A stretch of 64,000 bases of DNA from Melieria omissa (taxonomy: Eukaryota; Arthropoda; Insecta; Diptera; Ulidiidae): the NCBI GenBank assembly GCA_963971225.1, contig OZ020268.1:61379900-61443899 (forward strand), in the 5' to 3' direction. Positions 44,323 to 55,945 of the stretch are shown here, piece after piece. The first letter of the stretch is position 1. Each line of letters starts with the position of its first letter. Below the pieces are notes generated by a model. That model saw nothing but the letters and a program-made list of their open reading frames with translations. It ran no database searches and was not told the origin of the DNA. A program made the position numbers and the translations under genes.

Positions 44323-46787
44323 TGTAATGAACAAAATTTAGCTTAATTCTTAAAAATACCAAATTCTTAAAATTTCTAACAAATTTTTCAAATTTTCCCT
44401 GTTTTGCAAATCTGCACAATTTGTCATTGATGCACATTGCACATTTCATTATTGCACAGTGACATTCCATCAATCTATTACAATTTGAATTGTTGGGTTT
44501 GACATGTGGTTAGGTACCGAGGTTACTTGTGTTCAAAACGCGGATCAATTCTTCCTTTTCCGCTGATCATCAACTCACGCAGACGTACCCAGGAGACAAA
44601 GAGCCACGTGAAGAAACTTATAAAATTTAAAGTGATGAGAAGTAAATTTAAAGTCCTACAAAAAGTAAATTTAAAGTTCAGAGAAATAAAGTGAAAGTTC
44701 TAAGAAAAATTTTGGAAATCATAGACAGCAAGAAGACAAAAATCACACAACCATTATTATTCTCAACATTACACAACATTCTAAACATTTTGCATTTATC
44801 ATCAAGGTACAAATTTCTTTTTCATCCATATCATAAAAGTTTTCAAGGCAAATCTTCTGCCAAATCGACTATCCCCCGTATTCATTTTTTTTAAATTACA
44901 GACCCTTCACATTAAGGTCTGGTCTAGATACAAATTTTATATTTGTTCGCATACCTTTTCCCATAAGTTGGAGTCTCCATGATTCGGAACCCCTGGTGGC
45001 TCAGGCCAGCCAGAGAGGTCGCCATTCCCGGATAAACGTCAAAAACCCCAAAAGAGAAGAAGAGAATTAGCACGCGGTACTCAGTGCTTAGACGACGTCG
45101 TCAAGACAAATTGTTTTCCTGGACGGAAGTGCGGTAAAATTGTTAAAAACTAGAGCAAAATAAGTGTAAAATTATCATAAAAATTAAGCTTATTCATGTA
45201 AATTTATTTAAGTAAAAAGAGAAAAAGAATGGGGAAAAAAATGTGAAATTAGCTGGAAGTGAAAAAAAAAAACAAAAAGAAAAAAATAATCCAGAGACAT
45301 ACGCAACATTTTCCATCAAAAAAAAAAAAAAAAAAAAACAAAAAGAAAAAAGTCCACAAATGTTGCAATAGTTGAATTAAGTTTCTCCGCAAACCCTTTC
45401 CACTACTCCATTCCTTTCCCAATCCCACATTCCTTTTCCCCTCATAACCATGTGGATTTCAATCCCATAAACATGTGTAAAGCCGAATTTCCCAAGTAAA
45501 CATGTATACATAAAGATGTATATACAAAGTATATAAGAAAGTGTGTAGAGAAGTGCATAGTTTTTAGTTAAGTTTTTGTTGTTGCTATTGGAAGCACCAT
45601 AGAAAAGAGTGCCAAGATCAGTGATCAGCAACATGTTTCAGCAACAAATCATCCACTCAACCAACACAGCAGCATGGAAGGCCTTTCAGCGCGAATGTGG
45701 ATGGAAAGAAAAATGTGAGTAAAACCAAAATTGTTTCGTTGCTTGTTGTTATCACGTTTCTTTCGCTCATATATAAGTGGCTAAACAAAATACACCCACA
45801 AAAATATTGATTAATACTTAAGTAAAAAGTAAAAAGAAAATTAAAGTTAAATACATGATAATTGAAATTAATTAAAATTGCACTTAAATATTAAATATTA
45901 CTATATTAAAATTGTACCTATTGCACTATTATTACTTTAATACTCCACAAAAATAAAATCATATTACAGTTTAATTAAAGTTACATAAAAGCTAAAATTG
46001 TACTATGTAATTTTACTTAATACTAAACTAAAAGTAATATTGCACTAAGATGATTATTGCACTATTTAATAAGTGTTATTAAAGTTTTAAGTTTTTTTTT
46101 CTTACAATTTATTTGCTTTTGTTGTATAGAGTTTACTTTTAGACATTGGGAAAAATGTTAGTTGTCAGGTGTTGGATTATTTTTTTTTTAGTTGAACTAA
46201 TAGTGTAAATAAATAATTATGTGTTAAATCGAAAATATGAATTTCCTTGAGGAATAAAGGTTTGAAGTGACGCATCGATGTGGGAATCTTTTGTAAATAA
46301 TTAATTTGAAAGATTCATGGTAGGGAGGGTAAAGACGGGATTCGCGTATTCCATCATCAGCGATCCCCAACTGGAGTGTTAGATAAGGATAACTTTGTTT
46401 TGCAGATGTAGAGTAGTCTACTGGTCCAGTTGTGATAATTCGATTTTTTTTTTTTGCTCAGGGACTCTTTAAATAAAAGTGTAGTCTAGGCTGAGTGTAG
46501 TTGTGGTAACGAACCCCCCCACAGGCCGTATTGCTAGTCGGATAGAGGAGTCCCTACCCACTGCAGCTACCCAGCCAGGTGACCCAGCTGCAGACCCCCT
46601 GCAATCCAGCTGCAATCGCTTCTTTCGAACCCAGAAGCCGGGGCAAGCCCACGAATGTGGCGCTTATTAGGCTAGGCCACCAAATTCGTGTTTGGTCACT
46701 TGTTGACCCTGACATCTTGTTGTTGTGTTCGGCAAACGCCGCTACATCATTTGACGACGTGTGGCAACTACGCCACTATACACTACA
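44323..46787 (+). repeat. Element B 3' LTR (2465 bp)
   Basis: Uninterrupted copy of the LTR, TGTAATGAAC...CACTACA. It shows the empty target site of element A at about 44594-44610 and allows the split 5' LTR to be assembled. The sequence just before it (CTTATCCGGTTT) matches the same position in element A (CTTATCCGCTT), a shared polypurine-region remnant. Confidence 0.93.
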
Positions 46788-46835
46788 TAATTTTTGGCGC
46801 CCAACGTGAGGCCAACACGATAAACGCGCACTACA
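46788..46835 (+). other. 48-bp tail between element B 3' LTR and its target duplication
   Basis: After the LTR end (CACTACA) the sequence repeats the 5' leader start, TAATTTTTGGCGCCCAACGT, that is, a copy of the primer-binding site. About 28 unrelated bases follow, again ending CACTACA, and only then come ATGA (target duplication) and piggyBac sequence. A normal provirus would end at 46787. Confidence 0.8.
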
Positions 46836-47384
46836 ATGATAAATATTAATTTGAAGAAGCACTACATTCCTGGCATAAATTTGACTATAGACGAACAATT
46901 TCTTCCATTTACGTACCATCAAAACCGGATAAATATGGTATGAAAAATTGAATTTGCGATAGTGGAAACAGCTACCCCTTATTCCGAATACCATACTTGG
47001 GCAAGGAAGGTAGAAGCAGAGGATCAAATCTAGCGCAAAATGTTGTAGATAAGCTTTGTGAACCTTATGAATAAACATGCCAAAATATAACTTTTGACAA
47101 CTATTTTACCAGCTTGGAATTGACACAAAGCTTGCTATCAAAACAAATTGATTTGTGTTGGCACAATGTAATTTCCTTGTTAACAGAAACAATAAGTCAT
47201 AAGCAGCATTTTCGGATTTCGAAAAATCTCAACTTTAGTAAGTTATGTGCCAAAGAAAAATAATCAACAATGCACCATTCAACGGAAGTTGATGCCGAAA
47301 ATCAAAATAAGCCACAGATAAATCTCTTCTACAACGCAACGAAAGGTTGCAACGAGCATTCTAAAAAGACTGTTATTTGCATGA
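46836..47384 (+). pseudogene. piggyBac transposase, central part (decayed)
   Basis: Continues the reading from 22207: IPGINLTIDEQFLPF, then KPDKYGM, then IPYLGKEGRS, LCEPYE, CQNITFDNYFTSLELTQSLL, and STMHHSTEVDAENQNKPQINLFYN. These are in matching order with the piggyBac catalytic core (the Asp-containing TIDE and CDN-type motifs), broken by several stops and shifts. The gene is cut at 47384, where element C starts, and the remainder would lie past the window. This segment proves that element B is a simple insertion in piggyBac. Confidence 0.9.
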
Positions 47385-48203
47385 TGTTATGTATCGTGTT
47401 GTATGTATGTAGGTATGTATGTTGCACGTCTGTAACCATGTAACCGACGGTTACAGACGCTCCTGCGCAAGGAGGATCCGGTATCAGAGGCTTGGTGATC
47501 CTCCGGCCTTGATTGGTGAGAGTAGGTGTGGTGGAAGTTGTGGGGATGTTGACCTGGCTAACCCGTGTGCACTTGGCTTTTTAATTGACCCGTAGCTTCA
47601 GCGGGGGTGGATTGAATAAGGCCAACCAGGTTTAAAGAAAACACCTATCCGCATGGCTATCATTAAGTGTTAGCCCGAATCGGTTGCGCGAGGACATAAC
47701 AACACAAAAACAAAAAAAGTTATGCACACGATTGCATCAAACGAGTGAAAGAATCTGCAAACTAACTCGGACCGACTGTGGTGCACCAACGCATTGCACC
47801 TGCGAACCTTTTCCTTCTAGTATCCTGATGATGACGTTGTCGGATACTCCTTGCCCACCCTACCATTGTTCCTCGTAGCTGACGCCGAGAAACCCTTTTA
47901 CGAAATATTTCCTACTCCCTTATTCCCAGGCCAAACTCAAATTCTTTCAATTAAACATTACAATCAAAATCATTTTTATTGATAAATTCCAAAACATAGC
48001 CCATATTTAATAAACAGAAATCTATATATATAGAAACCCAATATAGCAGCAGAAAAGTACAAATTTGGCAAAACTTAAGGCTAACTAAATTAGGAAAATT
48101 CTTAATAATAGCAAATTTTACAATTTTGGTTTAGCAAATTTTACTAAAATTCATTTTAACAAATTATAAATTTTAAAAGAATTATAAATTTTTAAGGACA
48201 TTA

Positions 48204-48550
48204 ACTCCCTTCCTTTTCTTTTCTTTTCTTTTCTTTTCTTTTCTTTTCTTTTCTTTTCTTTTCTTTTCTTTTCTTTTCTTTTCTTTTCTTTTCTTTTCTT
48301 TTCTTTTATTTTCTTTTCTTTTCTTTTCTTTTCTTTTCTTTTCTTTTCTTTTCTTTTCTTTTCTTTTCTTTTCTTTTCTTTTCTTTTCTTTTCTTTTCTT
48401 TTCTTTTCTTTTCTTTTCTTTTCTTTTCTTTTCTTTTCTTTTCTTTTCTTTTCTTTTCTTTTCTTTTCTTTTCTTTTCTTTTCTTTTCTTTTCTTTTCTT
48501 TTCTTTTCTTTTCTTTTCTTTTCTTTTCTTTTCTTTTCTTTTCTTTTCTT
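48204..48550. repeat. (TTTTC)n microsatellite in element C 3' LTR
   Basis: About 70 uninterrupted five-base units with a single TTTTA variant near 48305. Read on the minus strand it gives Lys-Arg-Glu-rich open frames that are not genes. Confidence 0.97.
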
Positions 48551-50110
48551 CAAAATCCTAGTGAACCCCCTTTAGCATCTGATCAAATATAGCCAAGATT
48601 TTTATATAGATAAATGCATGGTACTTTTAGGAAACAAGTTTACAAAAAAAATCTTTTATTTTTATGTGATCTTCGAAATATTTGTAAATATATTTTTTTT
48701 GTTTTATTTTTTTTTTGTGCGTTAGAAAAATTGTGCCAAAAGTGACGTTGACTTACGTGAGTGTCTGTATGTACGTGTAGTCCATCGTTGGGCCCATCGA
48801 TGCAGCTGAGGTACACTGAAAAAAAATTATCGACATCCAAGCCAAAGCTTGATTGGTAATTTGGCACAACACAAAAATATGGAAATTTGTAATTTTCTCA
48901 AACTTTCACTTTTTTTCAACCACCAGGCATTTACCTTTACACTAATTGTATTTTTTTTTTCCCACTTTTATTTTCACTATATATATGCATGAAGCCCTTT
49001 GTTTTTCTCTTTTCTTAAAATGTCTAAATTTTCTGATACGATTTTAACTATTAAACATTTTTACTTTTAATAACTTCAACCCTCCGTCTTCGATTTTGCC
49101 CTTCAAACATTTATTTTCTTCCTTGGTTTTGTTTCCTCAAAACTTTAAAAACCTTTTTTTTTGTTTTTTTTTCTTTAACAAAAGCCAGGATTCAAATGTT
49201 TACACTCGTTGATCGCCGTCGGCAGTTTTCGTTGGACCCCTCGGAATTTTAACATATGCTGGTGATGGCTGTGGTGGCACAATGCCGAAATGGATGATGA
49301 AAATTGTTGTTGTTGCTGTGGTGCTGAATTTAATTTCCCAAAACTTGTTGTTGCTTGCATGCGTGTGTTGTTGAGGTTGTTGTGGTATTGGCGTTTTATC
49401 GTTCAACCGAATGTTGTTGTTTGTCGTTGTTAAGTATTTTAGAACAAATTTTATTTCGACGAAATGTTGTTACGGTTTGCATTTACTAGTTTAGAAAAAA
49501 TGGTGTTGTTGCAGCCATTCTATAAAAAAATGTTCACTCCAAAAATGTCTACGTTAGGAAAGTGTTCGAAATACGTTCGCGTTTTTTTTTTTTGTTTCAT
49601 CGTTAGCAACCACGCAAGAATTTTAAAGTTTAATTTTGTCTTTTATTTCGATTCCAATGATGTTCGCACCGGCAATTTTCTTTAGGCACGTATTTTTTTT
49701 TTAATAGCATCTTTAACTTTAATTTAATTAATGTTAAATGTCCTTTTTTTTTGTCCTTTTATTTTATGAAAGTGACAAATGCCCTCGGCATCGCGCAACC
49801 GGCAGCGAGTCCGCGTCGGAGTGTGGCGTCTACTGATCTCCCTCTTCTTTTTGTTTGCGTTGGGTTGGCGCTATATATATTAGTTTCAAAACAACGCCAA
49901 ACCGTTTTTGTCCGTTTGTTCGACCTAATCCGCGCTATCCCGTTTTCTCTCACCGTAACTCATTTGCGTACATGGGTTTGTGCGTTTGTGCATCATTTTT
50001 CGCTCTACCTAAAAAATATCCCACTTAGCAACAGCGGCAAAATAAACAACAACATTCCTTTATTTTTCCGTGTAACAACCACTTCGCTGATCGACAAAAC
50101 CAGTCGATCA

Positions 50111-50230
50111 CAACAACCACATTTAGTTTGCATTGGGCTACAACACCCAACTTAGTGCATTACAACAACCACATTTAGTTTGCATTGGGCTACAAAACCC
50201 AACTTAGTGCCTTACAACAACCACATTTAG
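50111..50230. repeat. 52-bp tandem repeats near the inner edge of element C 3' LTR
   Basis: The block beginning CAACAACCACATTTAG recurs at 50111, 50163 and 50215 (about 2.3 units), with AACCCAACTTAGTGC inside each. Confidence 0.85.
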
Positions 50231-50463
50231 TGACCGGCCCAGCTGAGCTTGCTCACGCACACCGATACAAATGTTTCGCAACATTCTGCGTCTACGTAGA
50301 AGTTTGAGCGATGTTGCGTGGGTGGTCTGAGTAACATGCGCAATGTTGAGCAACTTGCGCAGAATGTTTCTGGGGTTCCAAAACTTTTTTTGAGCGAGCA
50401 TGCAGACCCCAACAACACCAGATATTGCGGCTACGCTGCAATATTTGTAAAAAGGACTGCATG

Positions 50464-53400
50464 CTAAGATTTCCTCTCGATCATGTCTTTCCGGTGGTAA
50501 AACTCTTTCTTTCCAGTCTCTTCGTCCTCGAGTTGGTACAGGTTGTTGCCTCGTTTGGCAATAACCTTGGCTTTTATAAATTTCTTAGCGAACTTTGCAT
50601 CACTCAAAACAAAATTACGCCTATAAACTATGTCTCCTACTTCAAAACCTTTTGTAGTGCTACGCAAATTATATCTTCTGGCTGACGTTTCGTACGCTTT
50701 AGTAATCTGTTGGCTAATAGCTTCTCTAATCAGTTTAATCTTGTCTAACCGGTCGATAACGGTGTCTTCAAACGAATTGAGCTTCCGCAGCAGTTCATGG
50801 TCACGCCCGTTGGAAAGCATTTGCTGACCAGTGATTGCATAATATGGCGTGCAGCCGATTGATTGATGATACGAGCTGCGCAAAGCTTCAGCGATATCAG
50901 CCAAATGTTTATCCCACACTGATTGCTCTTTGCTAAGGTAGGCGCGTATTCCTACTAATATGGAGCGGTTTACTCGTTCGCTGGCGTTGGCTTGTGGGCT
51001 ATATAAGGCGGTAAACATGTGGCGGATACCTCGATCTTTCAAAAAGTCGTTGAAATAGGAAGATTTAAATTGTTTTCCGTTATCAGACATAATTATTTCC
51101 GGTGTACCAAAAACACTGAAAACTTGCTCTCGCAGAAATTCACAAATGACAGGTGCAGTAGCTCTACGGATGGCTTTGAGCAACGGGAATTTGGTAAAAT
51201 GGTCCAATACGATTATAATGGCGATATTTCCCTGTTTTGATCTAGGGTACGGACCAAGAAGATCAATGTAAAGCTTTTGGAAAGGTCGTTGAGTTGCGTA
51301 GTGCCCAGACATTGGCGGCCGCAATACGCGGTTTGGAGCTTTGCTTTCGCAACAAATGCTACATCTGCTTATGTAGTCCTTCACATCAGCCACCATGTTT
51401 GGCCAAAATAAATTTTTCCTCAGCCGTTCTAAGGTTTTGGCGATGCCGCCATGGCATTTGTTTGGCGGGCAATGAGCATTCTCCAGTACTTCCGGTACTA
51501 ATTCTTTTGGCAGCCAGAGCTTCCAACAACTAGCTTCCGCTTCCGGGTTTCCGTTCGCAAATTCATTTCGTTTATAGACTTCGTTGTCCAAAATACATAC
51601 GTAAATCGGGCAATTTGTCTTGATTTTCTCGTACGCGACGTTTGAGGTCTTCGTAGTCAGGTGACGTAAATGCAGAGGAATTCAGGTTTACCACAGGACA
51701 GAATTCGATTTCCACTATTTCGGTGTCGAAATTCTGACGCGACAGACTGTCGGGTACAACATTTTGCGTTCCCCGCCGGTGTTCTATTTTGAACCGGAAA
51801 CCTTGCAGCTTCAATGACCAACGCGCTAAGCGTCCTGATAAATCAGGCTGTCGCATCAACCATTGCAAGCTTGCATGGTCCGTGACTATCGTAAAGTCTT
51901 GCCCTTCTACATATGCTCTAAATTTCTTTAAGCTCAATATTGCTGCCATGCATTCGAGTTCCGTTACGCTATAATTGCTTTGGGCTATGTTCAATTTCCG
52001 AGAAAAATACGCTATTGGTACTTCTACCCCTTCACTATTTCTTTGAGCCAATACTGCTCCTACCCCGTGTTTACTTGCATCACACTGAATTATAAAAGGT
52101 TTGCTATAATCAGGATTCGCAAGTACTGGCGCGCTCGCCAGCTTGTGCTTGAGCTCATCAAACGCTGACTGCGCTTCTTCTGTCCAACTGAAGTTTCTAC
52201 TCTTTTTGAGAAGATTAGTAAGTGGCGTGGTAAGGGCGGCGTAGTTGTCCATAAATCGCCGGTACCATCCAGTCATGCCTAAAAATCTTCTTAGCTGTTT
52301 TACTGTCGTTGGTGCTGGATAGTTCGCAATTGCCGACACCTTATCAGGATCAGTGCGCAATGTACCGTTCCCCACAATATAACCCAAGTATCGCACTTCC
52401 TTTATACAAAATTTACTCTTCTGCACGTTGATGGTTAAACCAGCTTTGCGAAGATGGCTAGCCACTTCCGTCAAGGTGGCCATATGTTCCTCAAAAGTCT
52501 CTGACACAATCAGTAAATCATCGAGATAGACGAAACCTTGATTTTTAAGCTGCGCTGGTATTACATGATCCATGAGCCGACAAAGCGCTTGCGGCGCATT
52601 GCATAGGCCAAATGGCATAACCCGGTATCTGTACAACGGCCGATTTGGTACTGTGAAACATGTGAAATCTCTATAATTTTCTTCCAACTGAATTTGCCAA
52701 AACGCACGTCGTAAATCCAACGACGTGATGAAACGAGCTTTAGGCAATCGGCTTAAAATGCCTTCGATATGCGGCAAAGGATACGCATCTTTGATTGTAA
52801 CAGCGTTCACCTTCCTTGAGTCGAGACACAGACGGACCTTATCACCTTTTCGGACGAGAACTACCGGACTAGACCATGGACTGTTTGGGCTTTCTTCAAT
52901 AACGCCAAGTTGCAGCATTTCATCAATTTCTTTGTGGACAAGTTTCTCAATAGCGGGAGAAATGGGAAAGTAACGTTGTTTAATCGGACGGACATTTGAC
53001 TCAACTTCGATGACGTGTTGCATTAATGTGGTTTTACCCAGCCCTTCTCGCTCATAGGCTGGAAATAGCCTTTTCACTGCTTCTAACCGGTCTTGTTGTT
53101 GTCCGGATAATACCAACGTATTTTCATTATCCGTCAACGGCTGCTGAAGATCAATTTGCGCAATTATATTTGGTGCAATTTTAAATTTTTGCCAAAAATC
53201 AATGCCTAATATAACTGATTGTGAGAGATTTGGGACTATATAAAATGCAATTTCGTCCTCTCGATTCCTGAATTTTATTAACGTGCGAAGAATACCGTAA
53301 ACAACTTGTTTTCGCCCATCTGCTGTGTGAATTGAAGTTTTAAATGCTCGCACATCTTTTCTACCAATAATATCGCTCGCTAGTGCGCCCCCTATACATG

Positions 53401-53800
53401 ATATCTGCGCCCCACTGTCAAGTAAGCCGAGCACCTTCTTGTCGAGGAGAGTAATCTGTGCATACGGACGCAAATCTAAAGGTTTGTGCTGGATTGCACA
53501 GATTCCCGCAACGTATTTACGCTGCCGCCTAACAGCTTGCCAGAAGTTACTCATACGCTCCGTTGAACGTATAGAGCGGCTTGATTTTACTAGTTTGTTG
53601 TCGTTAAAAATTAAGTTTCTGACTCTTTTGTAGTTTTGTAAACGTTCCCCATAAGGAATTATGTGATGGGAGTCAGGTGGCAGCTCGGGTGCTGTAGATG
53701 GCGTTTGTGCTGTTGCGATTATTGCCGTGTTTGGTCGTAGCGAGGACTCGGTCTGTGAGCCTCGCTCGTTTGGACGTTTCCCGGACGACAAGTGTCGCAA
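50464..53800 (-). pseudogene. Element C Pol (protease-RT-RNase H-integrase), one frameshift
   Basis: The first frame (53800-51572, minus) has the protease LLDSGAQISC, the RT (SLDLRRAFWQIQL, MPFGLCNAPQAL, YLDD) and RNase H (QCDASKHGVGAVLAQ, TDHASLQWL). The second frame (51591-50464) has the integrase zinc finger (CHGGIAKTLERLRKN, CSICCESK), the core (YIDLLGPYPRS, MSDNGKQFK, NASERVNRS) and the C-terminal tail. The two join at about 51590-51605 (KLPDLR), where bases are lost or gained. The frame lies -1 relative to gag, as in element A. The domains are recognisable but clearly diverged from A and B, for example DSGA instead of DTGA. Confidence 0.9.
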
Positions 53801-55188
53801 TTTGGTTTATAAATGCCTGGTGCACCGCAACCATAACAAAACACCGTTCGTTTATCCAGGCAATCAAAATACCTGTGACCTTCTTTACGACAATTCCAGC
53901 AAACTATCTTCGGATTCGTGCTGCGTCTGGTCACCTCATCCACTTCGACAACATCATCATCCAATGGTTTATCTTCCACCAATTCCAACTCGACGTCAAC
54001 CTCGTTTACTTGCCGTTTGAAGGGATTGTTGCGCGGCCTTTAAGGCACAAGCGACGCAATTCGGCCAACGAATTGACATTCACGTATAATAATTGTTGCC
54101 GTATGCGCGGACGAAGTCCCCTCTGAATAATTTCCACCAGCTCAGATTCGGGAATCTGGTTCTGAAGATTTTCCGCGAATCTCAACACCGCATTGCGATA
54201 GTCGTCGAACGATTCTGTTGGCCCTTGCTTCCGTGTCGGTTTTGTGTTCGCCAAAGTGTGTTCGCAGCGATTGGCATAGCGTATGCCAGTTAACCCGATC
54301 GACAGACCTTCGGTATCGCCAGTACCAGTCCTTAGCCTCATGCGTGAATAAACTTTGGGCATGCTCGCACAACAAGTTGAAATTGCCATAAAGAGTATCA
54401 ATTACCTGTAGCTCTATTCTAAAAATGAAATTCTCTACTGATAACTTTGACGTCCCATCGAATTTAATGTCCCAACTGGCAATCAAATGAGCAATTTTGC
54501 CAGAATTGGTAACAGCGGATGAGTCGCTCATTCGTACTGGAAGTGGCACGTGATGCTCGCGATTGTTGTTGCCATACGGCAAATCCTGTGGCCATTCAGG
54601 TGTTGAGCCGGGTTGATTGTTGCGGCCTTCACGTGGCTGCGCGCCCTGTACCTCAAGCCTGCCTAATGCATTAGCTAAACTACTTTCCAGCCTCTGTTCG
54701 ATCACCTGCGCTATTCTAGCTTCTAAGTCAACAATAAGATTTGCCTGTCGACCCGCTAGCACTGTCTCTACTATAGATCGAATGCGGTTATCACCAGCAT
54801 TCCCACCAGGCTCAGACAAACTCACTGAAGGCTCCGCCAAACTACGATCAATGGGTATATCTCGGTTGGCAGCGCTTGTAGCTGCAGCTTGTGAGGTCGA
54901 AGGCACAGGATTGTTCACATCGTCTATAGGCTCCCTTGTTTTTGCCCGAGTTCGCATGCCAGGAGTATGTTTGTTTGGATCTGACATGAAATCGCGACTG
55001 CTGCATGCAGCTCGGCACTGCGGACAGGAAGAGTTTCGCTTCAACCAGTTGATCAAGCAACTCCGGTGAAAGACGTGTGCGCAGGCTGTGCGTAAGACCT
55101 CCGCACCATCGCTCAAACCTTCGCGACAAATTGAACATACTGTCTGCCCAGCAGTTGCCAAGTTTTCACTACTGTGACGCAACGGCAT
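53719..55188 (-). pseudogene. Element C Gag with N-terminal RING-H2 finger, two frameshifts
   Basis: I prefer ATG 55188 (MPLRHSSENL) over 55227, by alignment with A and B. The RING-H2 finger is at residues 18-58: C18, C21, C36, H38, H41, C44, C55, C58, the same spacing as A and B, with Trp48 and Pro56. The gag core has ASWDIKFDGTSKLSVENFIF and HEAKDWYWRYRR, then a frame change at about 54240 into SFDDYRNAVLRF and GLRPRIRQQLLYVNV. A second change lies at about 54030 before the knuckles CWNCRKEGHRYFDC and CYGC...CDTC. The RING is intact although the rest of gag is broken. Confidence 0.9.
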
Positions 55189-55923
55189 AGTGACGGCAGC
55201 AAAATCGTATAAAAAAAAAATTAACAATTAAAAAAACTCGGAAAGGACAATCGCAAGCTAATTGTAATTAGTCGCAAACGAAAGTATCTGATACCCAAGA
55301 TCAGATCGGCATGATCTCGACAAAAACTCCATCCAATCAACAAATGAAAAAATTACATCAGCAGCAGCAAAAGATAAATCTGGTCCAACCACAAAACGAT
55401 AACTATCAGCGATAACGATATACCCCAAAAAAATACAAATTTTCAAAATATGAGTTATTTGGCCTGTTATGGAAAAGAGATTCGGAAATATTTCATGAAA
55501 TGGGGAAAAGTTCGAAGTGCAGCGTTGGTTATTAACCCTGACGACTTATCAGCAAGAGCAATCGTGGTTATGAGTATCTTTCAACTCACTAAAATCCACG
55601 AAGCCTCGCGGTCGCAACGGTCATGTACCAAAACCCAATATGGAAATTCTTTTCGCCAACAACAGAACGGTTAGTGCTATTAGCATTTAGCCAAGTTAGC
55701 ACTACAATCCAGAATCCGCGTTTGGCAAAAAAAACATCCAACCTAAAAACCAAAACTTTTGGAAGTTATTTGGACGTAATCACGCAGCGGTAAAGTTCCA
55801 TGATATCTAACCATCAGAACTCAAAATCCATCGTACGTGCATTACGCAAAGCTACCAAAGCGATATTCGGACGGACGGACTACATTACTACAATAGCAAT
55901 GCATGAACCCCACCTAAAGTGAG
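55189..55923 (-). other. Element C leader
   Basis: About 735 bp between primer site and gag start. The small open frames are not recognisable. The ATG at 55227 is in frame with gag but gives an extra N-terminal extension not shared by A or B. Confidence 0.55.
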
Positions 55924-55941
55924 GCCCCACGTTGGGCGCCA
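55924..55941 (-). other. Element C primer-binding site (tRNA-Lys)
   Basis: TGGCGCCCAACGTGGGGC on the minus strand, 4 nt from the LTR. Identical to the primer sites of A and B. Confidence 0.92.
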
Positions 55942-55945
55942 TTTT

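Larger units (their letters stand above)
22208..46835 (+). mobile_element. Element B: Ty3/gypsy retrotransposon with RING-Gag (hosts element A)
   Basis: Inserted in piggyBac with a 4-bp duplication ATGA (22204-22207 and 46836-46839). Its own parts are: 5' LTR 22208-22488 plus 36606-38790 (split by element A), tRNA-Lys primer site 38798-38815, gag 39340-40851, pol to 44214, 3' LTR 44323-46787, and an unusual 48-bp tail. The LTRs start with TGTAAT, end with CACTACA and are about 2466 bp. They differ at only a few positions where I compared them. pol has three single-base lesions. No env-like ORF is present. Confidence 0.92.
21339..47384 (+). mobile_element. piggyBac element, left and central parts, split by element B
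   Basis: It begins with CCCTATTAGTACCACG right after TTAA (21335-21338), the piggyBac target. Visible parts are 21339-22207 and 46840-47384, separated by element B with its ATGA duplication. At 47385 element C interrupts it again, and the right end lies beyond the window. Palindromes CAGTGACT/AGTCACTG at 21354-21372 and about 21543-21562 are subterminal repeats. The transposase is decayed. Confidence 0.9.
47385..50462 (-). repeat. Element C 3' LTR (about 3 kb; inner edge uncertain)
   Basis: Matches 55946 onward. The portion to 49982 pairs with sequence inside the window. The rest pairs with sequence beyond it, so the inner edge near 50462 is a guess based on the nearby purine tract GAGAGGAAA (minus strand) at the pol end. 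Contents: the (TTTTC)n tract 48204-48550, a TATATATA stretch near 48978-48986, and 52-bp tandem repeats at 50111-50230. No gene. Confidence 0.8.

Noticed and set aside
46788..47384. Leader of a fourth gypsy element, suggested by a primer-site copy after the B 3' LTR
   Set aside because: The sequence after 46840 translates as the continuation of the piggyBac transposase and follows the ATGA target duplication. Only 48 bp are retroelement-like.
48182..48553. Long Lys-Arg-Glu repeat ORFs (also near 56762-57319 and 62284-62758)
   Set aside because: They are translations of the (TTTTC)n microsatellite, where a five-base unit gives open frames in several phases. No start context and no conserved flank.
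49464..50401. Small ORFs in element C LTR
   Set aside because: Located in LTR sequence. The partner LTR has indels that do not respect the frames.
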